Shown: piece after piece, positions 1 through 5,502 of the stretch
Layout: every line of letters begins with the position of its first letter
How positions within the stretch are numbered: position 1 is the first letter of the stretch
Assembly (NCBI GenBank): GCA_014728785.1
Contig: WJKZ01000142.1
Span: 1 to 6,393, forward strand
DNA: 6,393 bases
DNA from: Candidatus Omnitrophota bacterium
GTDB taxonomy: Bacteria > Omnitrophota > Gorgyraeia > Duberdicusellales > 4484-171
Reading direction: 5' to 3'
Notes under the pieces: model-generated
Database searches by the model: none
What the model was told of the DNA's origin: nothing
What the model saw: only the letters and a program-made list of their open reading frames with translations
Made by a program: the position numbers and the translations under genes

Positions 1-180
1 CTCATAGGTGGCTTCGTGAGGTTTGGGCAAAAAAATAACCTGGGTAACACCATACCTGTCTCTTAAATCTATAAATATTATTTTTCCATGATCCCTTCTG
101 GAATCTACCCACCCGCATAAAGTAACTTCTTCTTCTGCATTTTTTTCATTGAGCTGTCCGCAAGTATGGGTTCTCAGCAT
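1..180 (-). CDS. aspS: Aspartyl-tRNA synthetase, N-terminal 60 residues (3' part outside window)
   Basis: AspRS charges tRNA-Asp with aspartate in the cytoplasm. Only the start of the gene is here: an ATG at 180-178 opens a frame that runs off the window edge. The peptide begins [10 protein letters not shown], followed by [15 protein letters not shown] and [15 protein letters not shown]. This is the start of the bacterial-type AspRS N-terminal OB-fold anticodon-binding domain, with the characteristic GWV-x-RRDHG and DLRDRYG-x-TQV segments. The start is supported by AAGGAG six bases upstream, inside the end of hisS, and by the family's usual N-terminus. The hisS stop codon is separated from this ATG by one base, so the two genes are very probably co-transcribed and translationally coupled. 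The catalytic domain and the residues that separate tRNA-Asp-specific from dual Asp/Asn enzymes are not visible. Confidence 0.95.
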   Translation of the reverse strand, partial: MLRTHTCGQLNEKNAEEEVTLCGWVDSRRDHGKIIFIDLRDRYGVTQVIFLPKPHEATYE

Positions 181-181
181 A

Positions 182-1444
182 TCAGTCTCCTTTCTTTTCC
201 TTTATGAAAGAATTCAGTTTCCCGGCCAAAACACCTATATCTATTTCTTCCTGTCTTGATTCTTTCATATCTTTTAATAAAATTTTGTTTTTTTTCAATT
301 CATCCCTGCCGGCAATTACAACAAAACGTACCCCCCTCCTCTGTGCGTTTCGCATTTGAGCCTTAAGGGATTTGCCGCAATAATCTGAATCGCAATTAAT
401 TCCGCTTTTTCTCAAATTACTCAAGATGCCGTAAACCGCATTGCTATCGGCATCGGCGGAATAAGCTACAAAAACAGGGATACTGTAGCGGGGAGGAGAT
501 TCTTTTAAAGTAATCATTATACGTTCTATCCCCAGGGCAAAACCGGCCGCAGGAATATCCGGACCGCCCAGAAACTTTATCAGATTGTTATAGCGGCCTC
601 CGGCGCCGATAGCATTCTGGGAACCTAAGCTTTCGGAAACAATCTCAAAAACGGTATTAGTATAATAATCCAGACCTCTCACAAGATAAGGGTCATAAAC
701 GTATTTTAATCCTGTTTCCTCTAAAAAGTTCAGGAGGTTTCTAAAGTCTCTCTGACAGTCTTTGCAAAGATGGGCTTCTTTGAAATCAAGGGATTTTACT
801 ACCGCTCTGCATTGTTCTTTTTTACAATCTATTACCCTCAGAGGATTGTGTCTGATTCTTCTTTTACAATCCGGGCACAATTTACTCTTATGCTCCTGCA
901 AGCTTTGCTTTATGAATGAGGAAAGCCTGCTCTTATCTCTGAAACAGCCAAGGCTATTGATACGCAGCTTAAACTTTCTAACTCCTATATTCTCTAAAAT
1001 AGCGGAGCACAAAGATATTAGCTCGGCGTCAACATAAAAACTCCGGGAACCTATAGCCTCGGCTCCTATATGATAAAATTGCCTGAGCCTGCCTTTTTGC
1101 GGCCTTTCGCCCCGAAACATCGGCCCTACGTAAGAAAATTTATGAAAATCATGCTGCTTGTACAGAGATTTTTCTAAAAAATACCGTACAACCTGGGCAG
1201 TACCTTCGGGTCTTAATACTATATCCTTTCCTTCTATCTTAAACATTTGCCTTTCTACGATATCGGTATTTTCCCCCACGCTCTTCTCAAAAAGCCCCTT
1301 TTCTTCAAGTACGGGAAGGACTATTTCTTCATAAGCGAATCTTTCTATAACCTCCCGGGATTTATCCACTATATCCAGAAAAAGAGCAGTCTCAGAGGGT
1401 GATAAGTCAGCCGTACCTCTTATGCCCGAATATAAATTTTTCAC
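182..1444 (-). CDS. hisS: Histidyl-tRNA synthetase
   Basis: Class II aminoacyl-tRNA synthetase that attaches histidine to tRNA-His using ATP in the cytoplasm; normally a homodimer. The 420-residue product has the usual bacterial length. Visible landmarks are the N-terminal IRGTADL segment (8-14), motif 2 [17 protein letters not shown] (107-123) with ATP-binding Arg111, the HisRS-specific [15 protein letters not shown] (254-268) with the catalytic-type Arg256, GAGGRYNNL (280-288), and motif 3 [11 protein letters not shown] (299-309). The C-terminal anticodon-binding domain covers about 322-415. The insertion region carries six cysteines (190, 193, 207, 212, 227, 230) in CxxC-like spacing. The start codon is GTG, preceded by AGGAGG only three bases away. 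A nearby upstream ATG is out of frame, and no closer in-frame ATG exists. A terminator-like hairpin sits about 50 bases upstream, and aspS follows after one base. Confidence 0.98.
   Translation of the reverse strand: MKNLYSGIRGTADLSPSETALFLDIVDKSREVIERFAYEEIVLPVLEEKGLFEKSVGENTDIVERQMFKIEGKDIVLRPEGTAQVVRYFLEKSLYKQHDFHKFSYVGPMFRGERPQKGRLRQFYHIGAEAIGSRSFYVDAELISLCSAILENIGVRKFKLRINSLGCFRDKSRLSSFIKQSLQEHKSKLCPDCKRRIRHNPLRVIDCKKEQCRAVVKSLDFKEAHLCKDCQRDFRNLLNFLEETGLKYVYDPYLVRGLDYYTNTVFEIVSESLGSQNAIGAGGRYNNLIKFLGGPDIPAAGFALGIERIMITLKESPPRYSIPVFVAYSADADSNAVYGILSNLRKSGINCDSDYCGKSLKAQMRNAQRRGVRFVVIAGRDELKKNKILLKDMKESRQEEIDIGVLAGKLNSFIKEKKGD
187..192 (-). promoter_or_regulatory. Ribosome binding site of aspS, inside hisS
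   Basis: On the minus strand AAGGAG lies six bases before the aspS ATG and within the last codons of hisS (Lys-Gly-Asp-stop). Its placement fixes the aspS start and allows ribosomes finishing hisS to re-initiate on aspS. Confidence 0.75.
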
Positions 1445-1447
1445 TTT

Positions 1448-1453
1448 CCTCCT
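1448..1453 (-). promoter_or_regulatory. Ribosome binding site of hisS
   Basis: A full AGGAGG lies on the minus strand within an AG-rich run. It ends only three bases before the GTG start of hisS, closer than the usual five to nine. The strong match supports the GTG start. The short spacing may lower initiation or favour pairing with the upstream half of the AG run. Confidence 0.7.
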
Positions 1454-1492
1454 CTCTTTGCATCTGTTGCCGCTTATGCTCTCACAGAAATT

Positions 1493-1515
1493 AAAAAAAC
1501 GGAGCCTTAACCGTT
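1493..1515 (-). terminator. Intrinsic terminator-like hairpin upstream of hisS
   Basis: On the minus strand AACGG (1515-1511) and CCGTT (1502-1498) form a 5-bp stem around an 8-base loop, followed directly by an unbroken run of seven T (1499-1493), the first two of which are part of the stem. The stem is short, so it would be a modest terminator. It lies about 240 bases after the HU stop and about 50 bases before hisS, so it could end HU transcripts or act as an attenuator in the hisS-aspS leader. Confidence 0.5.
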
Positions 1516-1541
1516 AAAGCGAAGAACTCTGCTTTTCGGTT
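1509..1541 (-). other. Alternative stem-loop that would exclude the terminator
   Basis: On the minus strand AACCG-A-AAAGC (1541-1531) pairs with GCTTT-AA-CGGTT (1520-1509), giving ten base pairs with a small internal loop and a 10-base apical loop. Its 3' arm contains the bases that form the 5' arm of the terminator stem (1511-1515), so the two cannot coexist. This is the geometry of an antiterminator. A third pairing, AAGAAC (1544-1539) with GTTCTT (1527-1522), competes with it. Base pairing is read directly from the sequence; regulatory function is inference. Confidence 0.4.
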
Positions 1542-1587
1542 CTTAATCGGGCTGCAAAATATGGGATAAAACCCAATCAAAAACCGT

Positions 1588-1607
1588 AGCCTTTTTGAAC
1601 TCAGGCT
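1588..1607 (-). other. Small hairpin in the possible hisS leader
   Basis: AGCCT and AGGCT form a perfect 5-bp stem around a 10-base loop containing GAGTTC. Another 4-bp stem (TGGG/CCCA, loop of six) follows at 1562-1575. Neither has a T run. They may be part of a structured leader or may be chance pairings. Confidence 0.3.
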
Positions 1608-1639
1608 GTGTAAAAGAACTCCTGCCGGTGTATACTATT

Positions 1640-1669
1640 ATTTTAATAAACAAAACTACAGATAGCCAA
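1640..1669 (-). promoter_or_regulatory. Weak candidate promoter for hisS-aspS
   Basis: On the minus strand TTGGCT (1669-1664), an 18-base spacer and TAAAAT (1645-1640) match the sigma70 consensus at four and five of six positions. Transcription would start near 1633 and give a leader of roughly 190 bases that includes the terminator/antiterminator stems. A TATACA lies a little further on (1634-1629) but has no good -35 box. This is AT-rich DNA where such matches arise by chance. Confidence 0.3.
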
Positions 1670-1731
1670 TACAATTTTCCCTTTTTTCTCCATTATTATT
1701 TGTCCGAAAAGTCGTCTGTAAGGCGGGAATC

Positions 1732-1747
1732 TGGAAGCCCATTTCCA
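1732..1747 (-). other. Hairpin just after the HU stop codon
   Basis: TGGAA and TTCCA form a perfect 5-bp stem around a 6-base loop, extendable by one wobble pair, ten bases after the HU stop codon. There is no T run behind it, so it does not fit an intrinsic terminator. It could protect the mRNA 3' end or be incidental. Confidence 0.3.
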
Positions 1748-1757
1748 AGCGAGAAGA

Positions 1758-2030
1758 CTATTTAGTGATGTTTTTCATTTCCAGGCCGGGTTTAAAAACA
1801 ACAGTATAACGTTCAGGTACGGGAATAACCTCTCCTGTCTTAGGATTTCTGCCCACTCTCTTTTTACGTTTTTTGACCTGAAAAACTCCGAAATTTCTAA
1901 GTTCGATGCGGTTACCTTCTTTTAAAGCCTTAAGAATAGTGTCGAAGGTCTTCTGAACGACTTCTTTTACCACAACCTGTTTTATTCCAGTATCTTGGCT
2001 TATGCTTAGGACAATGTCTCTCTTCCTCAT
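1758..2030 (-). CDS. HU/IHF-family nucleoid DNA-binding protein
   Basis: A small dimeric histone-like protein that binds and bends DNA in the nucleoid. The 90-residue product has the normal length for the family. The N-terminal half (about 3-38) is the helical dimerisation part, starting RKRDIVLSISQDTGI. Residues 41-50 (RIELRNFGVF) are the conserved strand and turn. The family signature follows: a basic strand KKRKKRVGRNPKTGEV (53-68) with the intercalating Pro63 in RNPKTG, then YTVVFKPG (75-82). HU and IHF subunits cannot be told apart safely here, so no symbol is given. It starts 23 bases after the dnaE stop. There is no proper Shine-Dalgarno sequence: the nearest AGGTGA is 12 bases away, and a strong promoter would begin transcription at the ATG itself. 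The HU gene is therefore probably expressed separately from dnaE. Confidence 0.95.
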   Translation of the reverse strand: MRKRDIVLSISQDTGIKQVVVKEVVQKTFDTILKALKEGNRIELRNFGVFQVKKRKKRVGRNPKTGEVIPVPERYTVVFKPGLEMKNITK

Positions 2031-2065
2031 GGTTTAAGTCTATCACCTTCAATTTAAAGTGTCAA
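2030..2065 (-). promoter_or_regulatory. Strong sigma70-type promoter for the HU gene, across the dnaE stop
   Basis: On the minus strand a perfect -35 box TTGACA (2065-2060) is followed by an optimal 17-base spacer and a -10 box TAGACT (2042-2037, four of six matches). The predicted start, seven bases beyond the -10 box, is position 2030, the A of the HU ATG. The -35 box is made of the Leu and Thr codons near the dnaE stop (Leu-Thr-Leu-stop). The boxes are seen directly; the start site and the leaderless mRNA are inferred. Confidence 0.65.
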
Positions 2066-5000
2066 TACCAAGTTTTCAGCTCCTACCACTCCTCTGATCT
2101 GCTCTAAAACTTCTTCATTTAAGTCTATTCTTAAATTGTCAGCCGTTTTCAATTTTACTCCTTCCATTTTGGAATTCCTGAAGGAAAAGATAACCGGTAT
2201 CCTGCCCCTGTTGGAGGTAAGGATACTTTTGAGATTCCCCAGAGAAAATTTGTTCTTTTCTACAAAAACATTCACTCCTTTAACCTTTTCCATAACTTTA
2301 TCTATAGGAAATACCTCCTGAGCCAGCACTTTAGGCACTTTCTCTTTTGCCTCAACCCTGCCCCTTACGACCAGAACCGACTTGTCCCTGAGATAATCTG
2401 AAACCTGCTCAAAAAGCCGGGGGAAAATAAATGCCTCTACACTTCCCGTCTCATCTTCAACTTTTACTATGGCCATCCGCTCGTTTCTTTTGCGTGTGGT
2501 TATCCTTTTTATGCTTTCTACAACCCCGCAGATAGTAACTTCTTTGGAACGGGGGTTCTCATAGAAAGAAAATATCTTATTCCTTGGCAGGTAATCCACA
2601 ACCCTGGAATACGATTTTAAAGGGTGGCCGGTAAGATATACCCCAAGGAGTGCTTTCTCAAAATTAAGAATCTGGAGTATCGGCCACTCTTCTATTTCGG
2701 GCACTTTCTCCTCCACCCCTTCGGGTTCGAATAAGGTCAATTGAGCGGTGTCTTTCTTCCTGGAGGAGCGTCCCAGTATACTATCCAGGATACTCATCAT
2801 CTGAGCCCTTTTTAGGTCGAAGCTATCCATAGAGCCTGATTTTATAAGGCTTTCTATCACCTTTTTGTTTACAGTGCGGGAATCAACCCTTGAACAGAAG
2901 TCGAATATACTCTCAAATCTGCCTTCCTTTCTATGTTCGATGATATTATCCAGAGCCGCTTTACCCACATTTTTTATAGCCAGTAAACCAAACCTTATAT
3001 TGCCGTCAGGAGTAACCGTAAAATTTGTAAAACTGGTATTAATATCCGGCGGTAAAACTTTTATCTTCATACGGTTTGCCTCGTTAATATATTCCACTAC
3101 TTTATCGGTATTATTACGTTCACTGGTAAGAAGAGCGGCCATGAATTCTACCGGGTAATTGGCTTTAAGATAGGCCGTACGGTAAGAAATAAGAGCATAG
3201 GCGGTTGAGTGGCTTTTGTTAAAGCCGTAGCCGGAAAAATAATCGATTAAATCAAATATTTGTTCGGCTACACTTCCGGATATATTATTCTTCTTGCACC
3301 CTTCTATAAACAAGGTCTTCTGTTTTTCCATTATTTCAGGAATTTTTTTTCCGATAGCTTTACGCAACAAATCAGCCCTGGCTATGTCAAATCCGGCTAA
3401 TTGAGAAACTATCTGCATAATCTGTTCCTGATAAAGTATTATGCCGTAAGTCTTTTCAAGTATAGGAGCAAGCTTGGGGTGTATGTAGGTAACTTTTTTA
3501 TTCCCCTGCTTCCTTTTTATAAAATCATCCACCATTCCGCTTCCCAGGGGGCCGGGACGGTAAAGTGCAAGTACCGCTATAAGGTCTTCGAATTTTGCCG
3601 GATTTATCTTTGTGAGGATATCCCTCATACCTCTGCTCTCAAGCTGAAACACCCCGATAGTATTACCCCTGGAAAGTAAAGAAAAGGTCTTTTTGTCATC
3701 TAAAGGTATTGAGGCTATATCTATATTTTTATTGTTGGTTCTCTGTATTATTTTGAGTGTCTCCTCTATAACGGTGAGGGTCTTTAAGCCTAAGAAATCC
3801 ATTTTCAGGAGACCTGTCTTTTCAAGCGAACTCATATCAAAGCCTGTAACCGGTTCGCCTTCGGAGCCTCTGATAAGAGGTATTCTTTCTGTCAGCGGTT
3901 TATCCGATATTACAACCCCCGCTGCGTGCGTTGAGGCATGCCGGGAAAGACCCTCTAACTGCATGGCGACTTCTATCAGCCTTTTAGTTCTTGCATCGGA
4001 GTTATAAACCTGGGAAAGTTCGGGGCTCACCGATAGTGCTTCTTTCAGATTGATATTATGACCTACTCCGTAAGGAATCATTTTGGCTATCTTATCCACC
4101 TCAGAGTAACTGAACCCCATGACTCTGCCTACATCTCTTACAACAGCCCGGGCAAGCATAGTACCAAAAGTAATTATCTGGGCTACGCAATCTTCTCCAT
4201 AGCGGCGGGAAACATACTCTAAGACCTCCGCCCTTTTTTCATAGCAGAAATCAATATCAATATCGGGCATGGAAATTCTTTTAGGATTTAGAAACCTCTC
4301 AAACAGAAGGTCATATTCTAAAGGATCTACGTCGGTTATAGACAAAAGGTAACTGACTATACTGCCGGCCGCACTCCCTCTTCCCGGCCCCACGGGAATA
4401 TGGTTCTCCTTGGCAAACTTAACCAGATCCCAGATTATAAGAAAATAACTGGAGAAACCGGTCTTCTTTATTATACTGAGCTCATGCTTCAATCTGTTTT
4501 TCACTGCCTCCCCGCAAGAAGGATACTTCACCTTTAAATTTTCATAGCAAATATTGGCCAGAAATTCATCGTCGGTTGAACCGTCGGGCAAAGGAAAATG
4601 AGGAAGATGGATTTTGGAAAAATCCATTATAAGATTACACTTCTGGGTAATATCAAGGGTGTTTTTTATAGCCTGGGGCACCTCCCGGAATATATTCTTC
4701 ATCTCCTGAGGGGAGCGGAAATAAAAGGTATCGCTGTTAAATCTAAACCGGTTCGGATCAGAAAGAGTGGTCTGGGTCTGGATAGCCAAAAGGACCTCGT
4801 GAGCAAAAGATTCGTTGTCTTCCAGGTAATGCACATCATTGGTGGCAACCAGGGGTATATCCAGCTCCTTACTCATTTTAATCAGGGTAAGGTTTACTTT
4901 CCGCTGCTCATCCATACCGTTTTCCATCAATTCCAGATAAAAATTACCCTTACCGAAAATATTTAGATATTCATCGGCGACTTTATAAGCTTCTTTCGTT

Positions 5001-5458
5001 TTTCCAGATAAAATCAGAGAAGGTATCTCTCCCTTAAGACAGGCGCTGGAGGCAATTAACCCCTCATGATATTTAGCTAACAAATCTTTATCTACCCGGG
5101 GTTTGTAATAAAAACCTTCTATATAGGAGAAACTCACCAATTTAATCAGGTTACGGTATCCCTGGTTATTCTTTGTCAGTAAAATCAAATGATAGTTTCC
5201 TTCTCCCGTTTTACCTTCCCGGTCAAACCTTGATTTGGCCGCTACATAGACTTCACAGCCGATGATGGGTTTTATTCCGTTTTTCATGCACAGCTCATAA
5301 AACCTGATAGCCCCAAAAAGGTTACCGTGATCGGTTATAGCCAGAGAAGGCAGCTTGAACTGGGTAGCTTTTTTTACAAGCTTCTCCAGAAGACAGGCTC
5401 CATCCAGCAGGCTGTATTGAGTATGGACATGAAGGTGTGTAAAATCGGCGTGTTTCAT
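2054..5458 (-). CDS. dnaE: DNA polymerase III alpha subunit (replicative polymerase)
   Basis: The catalytic subunit of the chromosomal replicase, adding dNTPs at the fork. The 1134-residue product is full length for DnaE. The N-terminal PHP domain (about 5-270) keeps its likely metal ligands: HLH (His8, His10), DHGN (Asp43, His44), Glu69, His90, Cys140 and NDVH (Asp208, His210). The polymerase core has GPGRGSAAGS (357-366), PDIDIDF with catalytic Asp401 and Asp403, and KMDFLGLKT with the third Asp554. These match Asp401, Asp403 and Asp555 of the E. coli enzyme. A helix-hairpin-helix region lies near 820-850, a clamp-binding type QLTLF at 906-910, and an OB-fold from about 972 to 1052. The start matches the family N-terminus (MKHADFTHLHVHTQYSLLDG). 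Only a weak GAG precedes the ATG, 44 bases after guaA, so translation may depend on guaA readthrough or a weak signal. It is of DnaE type, not PolC: there is no inserted exonuclease domain. Confidence 0.99.
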   Translation of the reverse strand: MKHADFTHLHVHTQYSLLDGACLLEKLVKKATQFKLPSLAITDHGNLFGAIRFYELCMKNGIKPIIGCEVYVAAKSRFDREGKTGEGNYHLILLTKNNQGYRNLIKLVSFSYIEGFYYKPRVDKDLLAKYHEGLIASSACLKGEIPSLILSGKTKEAYKVADEYLNIFGKGNFYLELMENGMDEQRKVNLTLIKMSKELDIPLVATNDVHYLEDNESFAHEVLLAIQTQTTLSDPNRFRFNSDTFYFRSPQEMKNIFREVPQAIKNTLDITQKCNLIMDFSKIHLPHFPLPDGSTDDEFLANICYENLKVKYPSCGEAVKNRLKHELSIIKKTGFSSYFLIIWDLVKFAKENHIPVGPGRGSAAGSIVSYLLSITDVDPLEYDLLFERFLNPKRISMPDIDIDFCYEKRAEVLEYVSRRYGEDCVAQIITFGTMLARAVVRDVGRVMGFSYSEVDKIAKMIPYGVGHNINLKEALSVSPELSQVYNSDARTKRLIEVAMQLEGLSRHASTHAAGVVISDKPLTERIPLIRGSEGEPVTGFDMSSLEKTGLLKMDFLGLKTLTVIEETLKIIQRTNNKNIDIASIPLDDKKTFSLLSRGNTIGVFQLESRGMRDILTKINPAKFEDLIAVLALYRPGPLGSGMVDDFIKRKQGNKKVTYIHPKLAPILEKTYGIILYQEQIMQIVSQLAGFDIARADLLRKAIGKKIPEIMEKQKTLFIEGCKKNNISGSVAEQIFDLIDYFSGYGFNKSHSTAYALISYRTAYLKANYPVEFMAALLTSERNNTDKVVEYINEANRMKIKVLPPDINTSFTNFTVTPDGNIRFGLLAIKNVGKAALDNIIEHRKEGRFESIFDFCSRVDSRTVNKKVIESLIKSGSMDSFDLKRAQMMSILDSILGRSSRKKDTAQLTLFEPEGVEEKVPEIEEWPILQILNFEKALLGVYLTGHPLKSYSRVVDYLPRNKIFSFYENPRSKEVTICGVVESIKRITTRKRNERMAIVKVEDETGSVEAFIFPRLFEQVSDYLRDKSVLVVRGRVEAKEKVPKVLAQEVFPIDKVMEKVKGVNVFVEKNKFSLGNLKSILTSNRGRIPVIFSFRNSKMEGVKLKTADNLRIDLNEEVLEQIRGVVGAENLVLTL

Positions 5459-5502
5459 CTCTAATGCTATTTTAATTCTTAAACCTAAAAGTTAACAGAT
5501 AA

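Larger units (their letters stand above)
1543..1693 (-). pseudogene. Frame-disrupted short open frame, possible remnant of a membrane protein
   Basis: An ATG at 1693-1691 starts MEKKGK, then the frame stops after 16 codons (TAA at 1645-1643). If the A6 run just after the ATG had five A instead of six, the same ATG would read MEKKGK, then LYWLSVVLFIKIIVYTG, RSSFTQPEFKKATVF and DWVLSHILQPD, stopping at 1543 (49 residues). That reading has a basic N-terminus, a hydrophobic segment of about 16 residues and a polar tail. The pattern faintly recalls the N-terminus of VanZ-like membrane proteins (a hydrophobic helix, then a Ser-rich turn and a later His). No Shine-Dalgarno sequence precedes the ATG. 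It may be a decayed gene, an assembly or sequencing error in the A run, or chance. Confidence 0.25.
1445..1757. other. Intergenic region between HU gene and hisS (313 bases)
   Basis: This is the only long non-coding stretch. In minus-strand order it contains a hairpin without a T run just after the HU stop (1732-1747), a short frame-disrupted open frame (1543-1693), a weak promoter candidate (1640-1669), two small hairpins (1588-1607 and 1562-1575), a pair of mutually exclusive stems ending in a terminator-like T run (1493-1541), and the hisS ribosome site. I found no tRNA: no GGTTCRAATCC-type T-arm or acceptor pairing. I also found no T-box consensus sequence, although T-boxes are common before synthetase genes in Firmicutes. 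Confidence 0.8.

Noticed and set aside
1545..1693. A classical His leader peptide controlling hisS by ribosome stalling
   Set aside because: The only peptide readable through the leader has a single His codon and needs a frameshift to reach its ATG. There is no run of His or Asp codons.
1445..1757. A T-box riboswitch or a tRNA gene in the gap before hisS
   Set aside because: No AGGGTGGNACC-type T-box sequence, no specifier stem and no tRNA T-arm or acceptor pairing could be found on either strand.
3693..4007. Plus-strand open frames of 60 to 122 codons opposite dnaE, hisS and guaA
   Set aside because: All lie inside strongly conserved minus-strand genes, show no recognisable domain and have no supporting ribosome sites. 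They are shadows of the real coding frames.
5461..5500. TTAACT and TAAAAT upstream of dnaE as a promoter that would give a nearly leaderless dnaE mRNA
   Set aside because: The spacing is only 15 bases and the region is AT-rich with poor -35 similarity. Readthrough from guaA explains dnaE expression as well.
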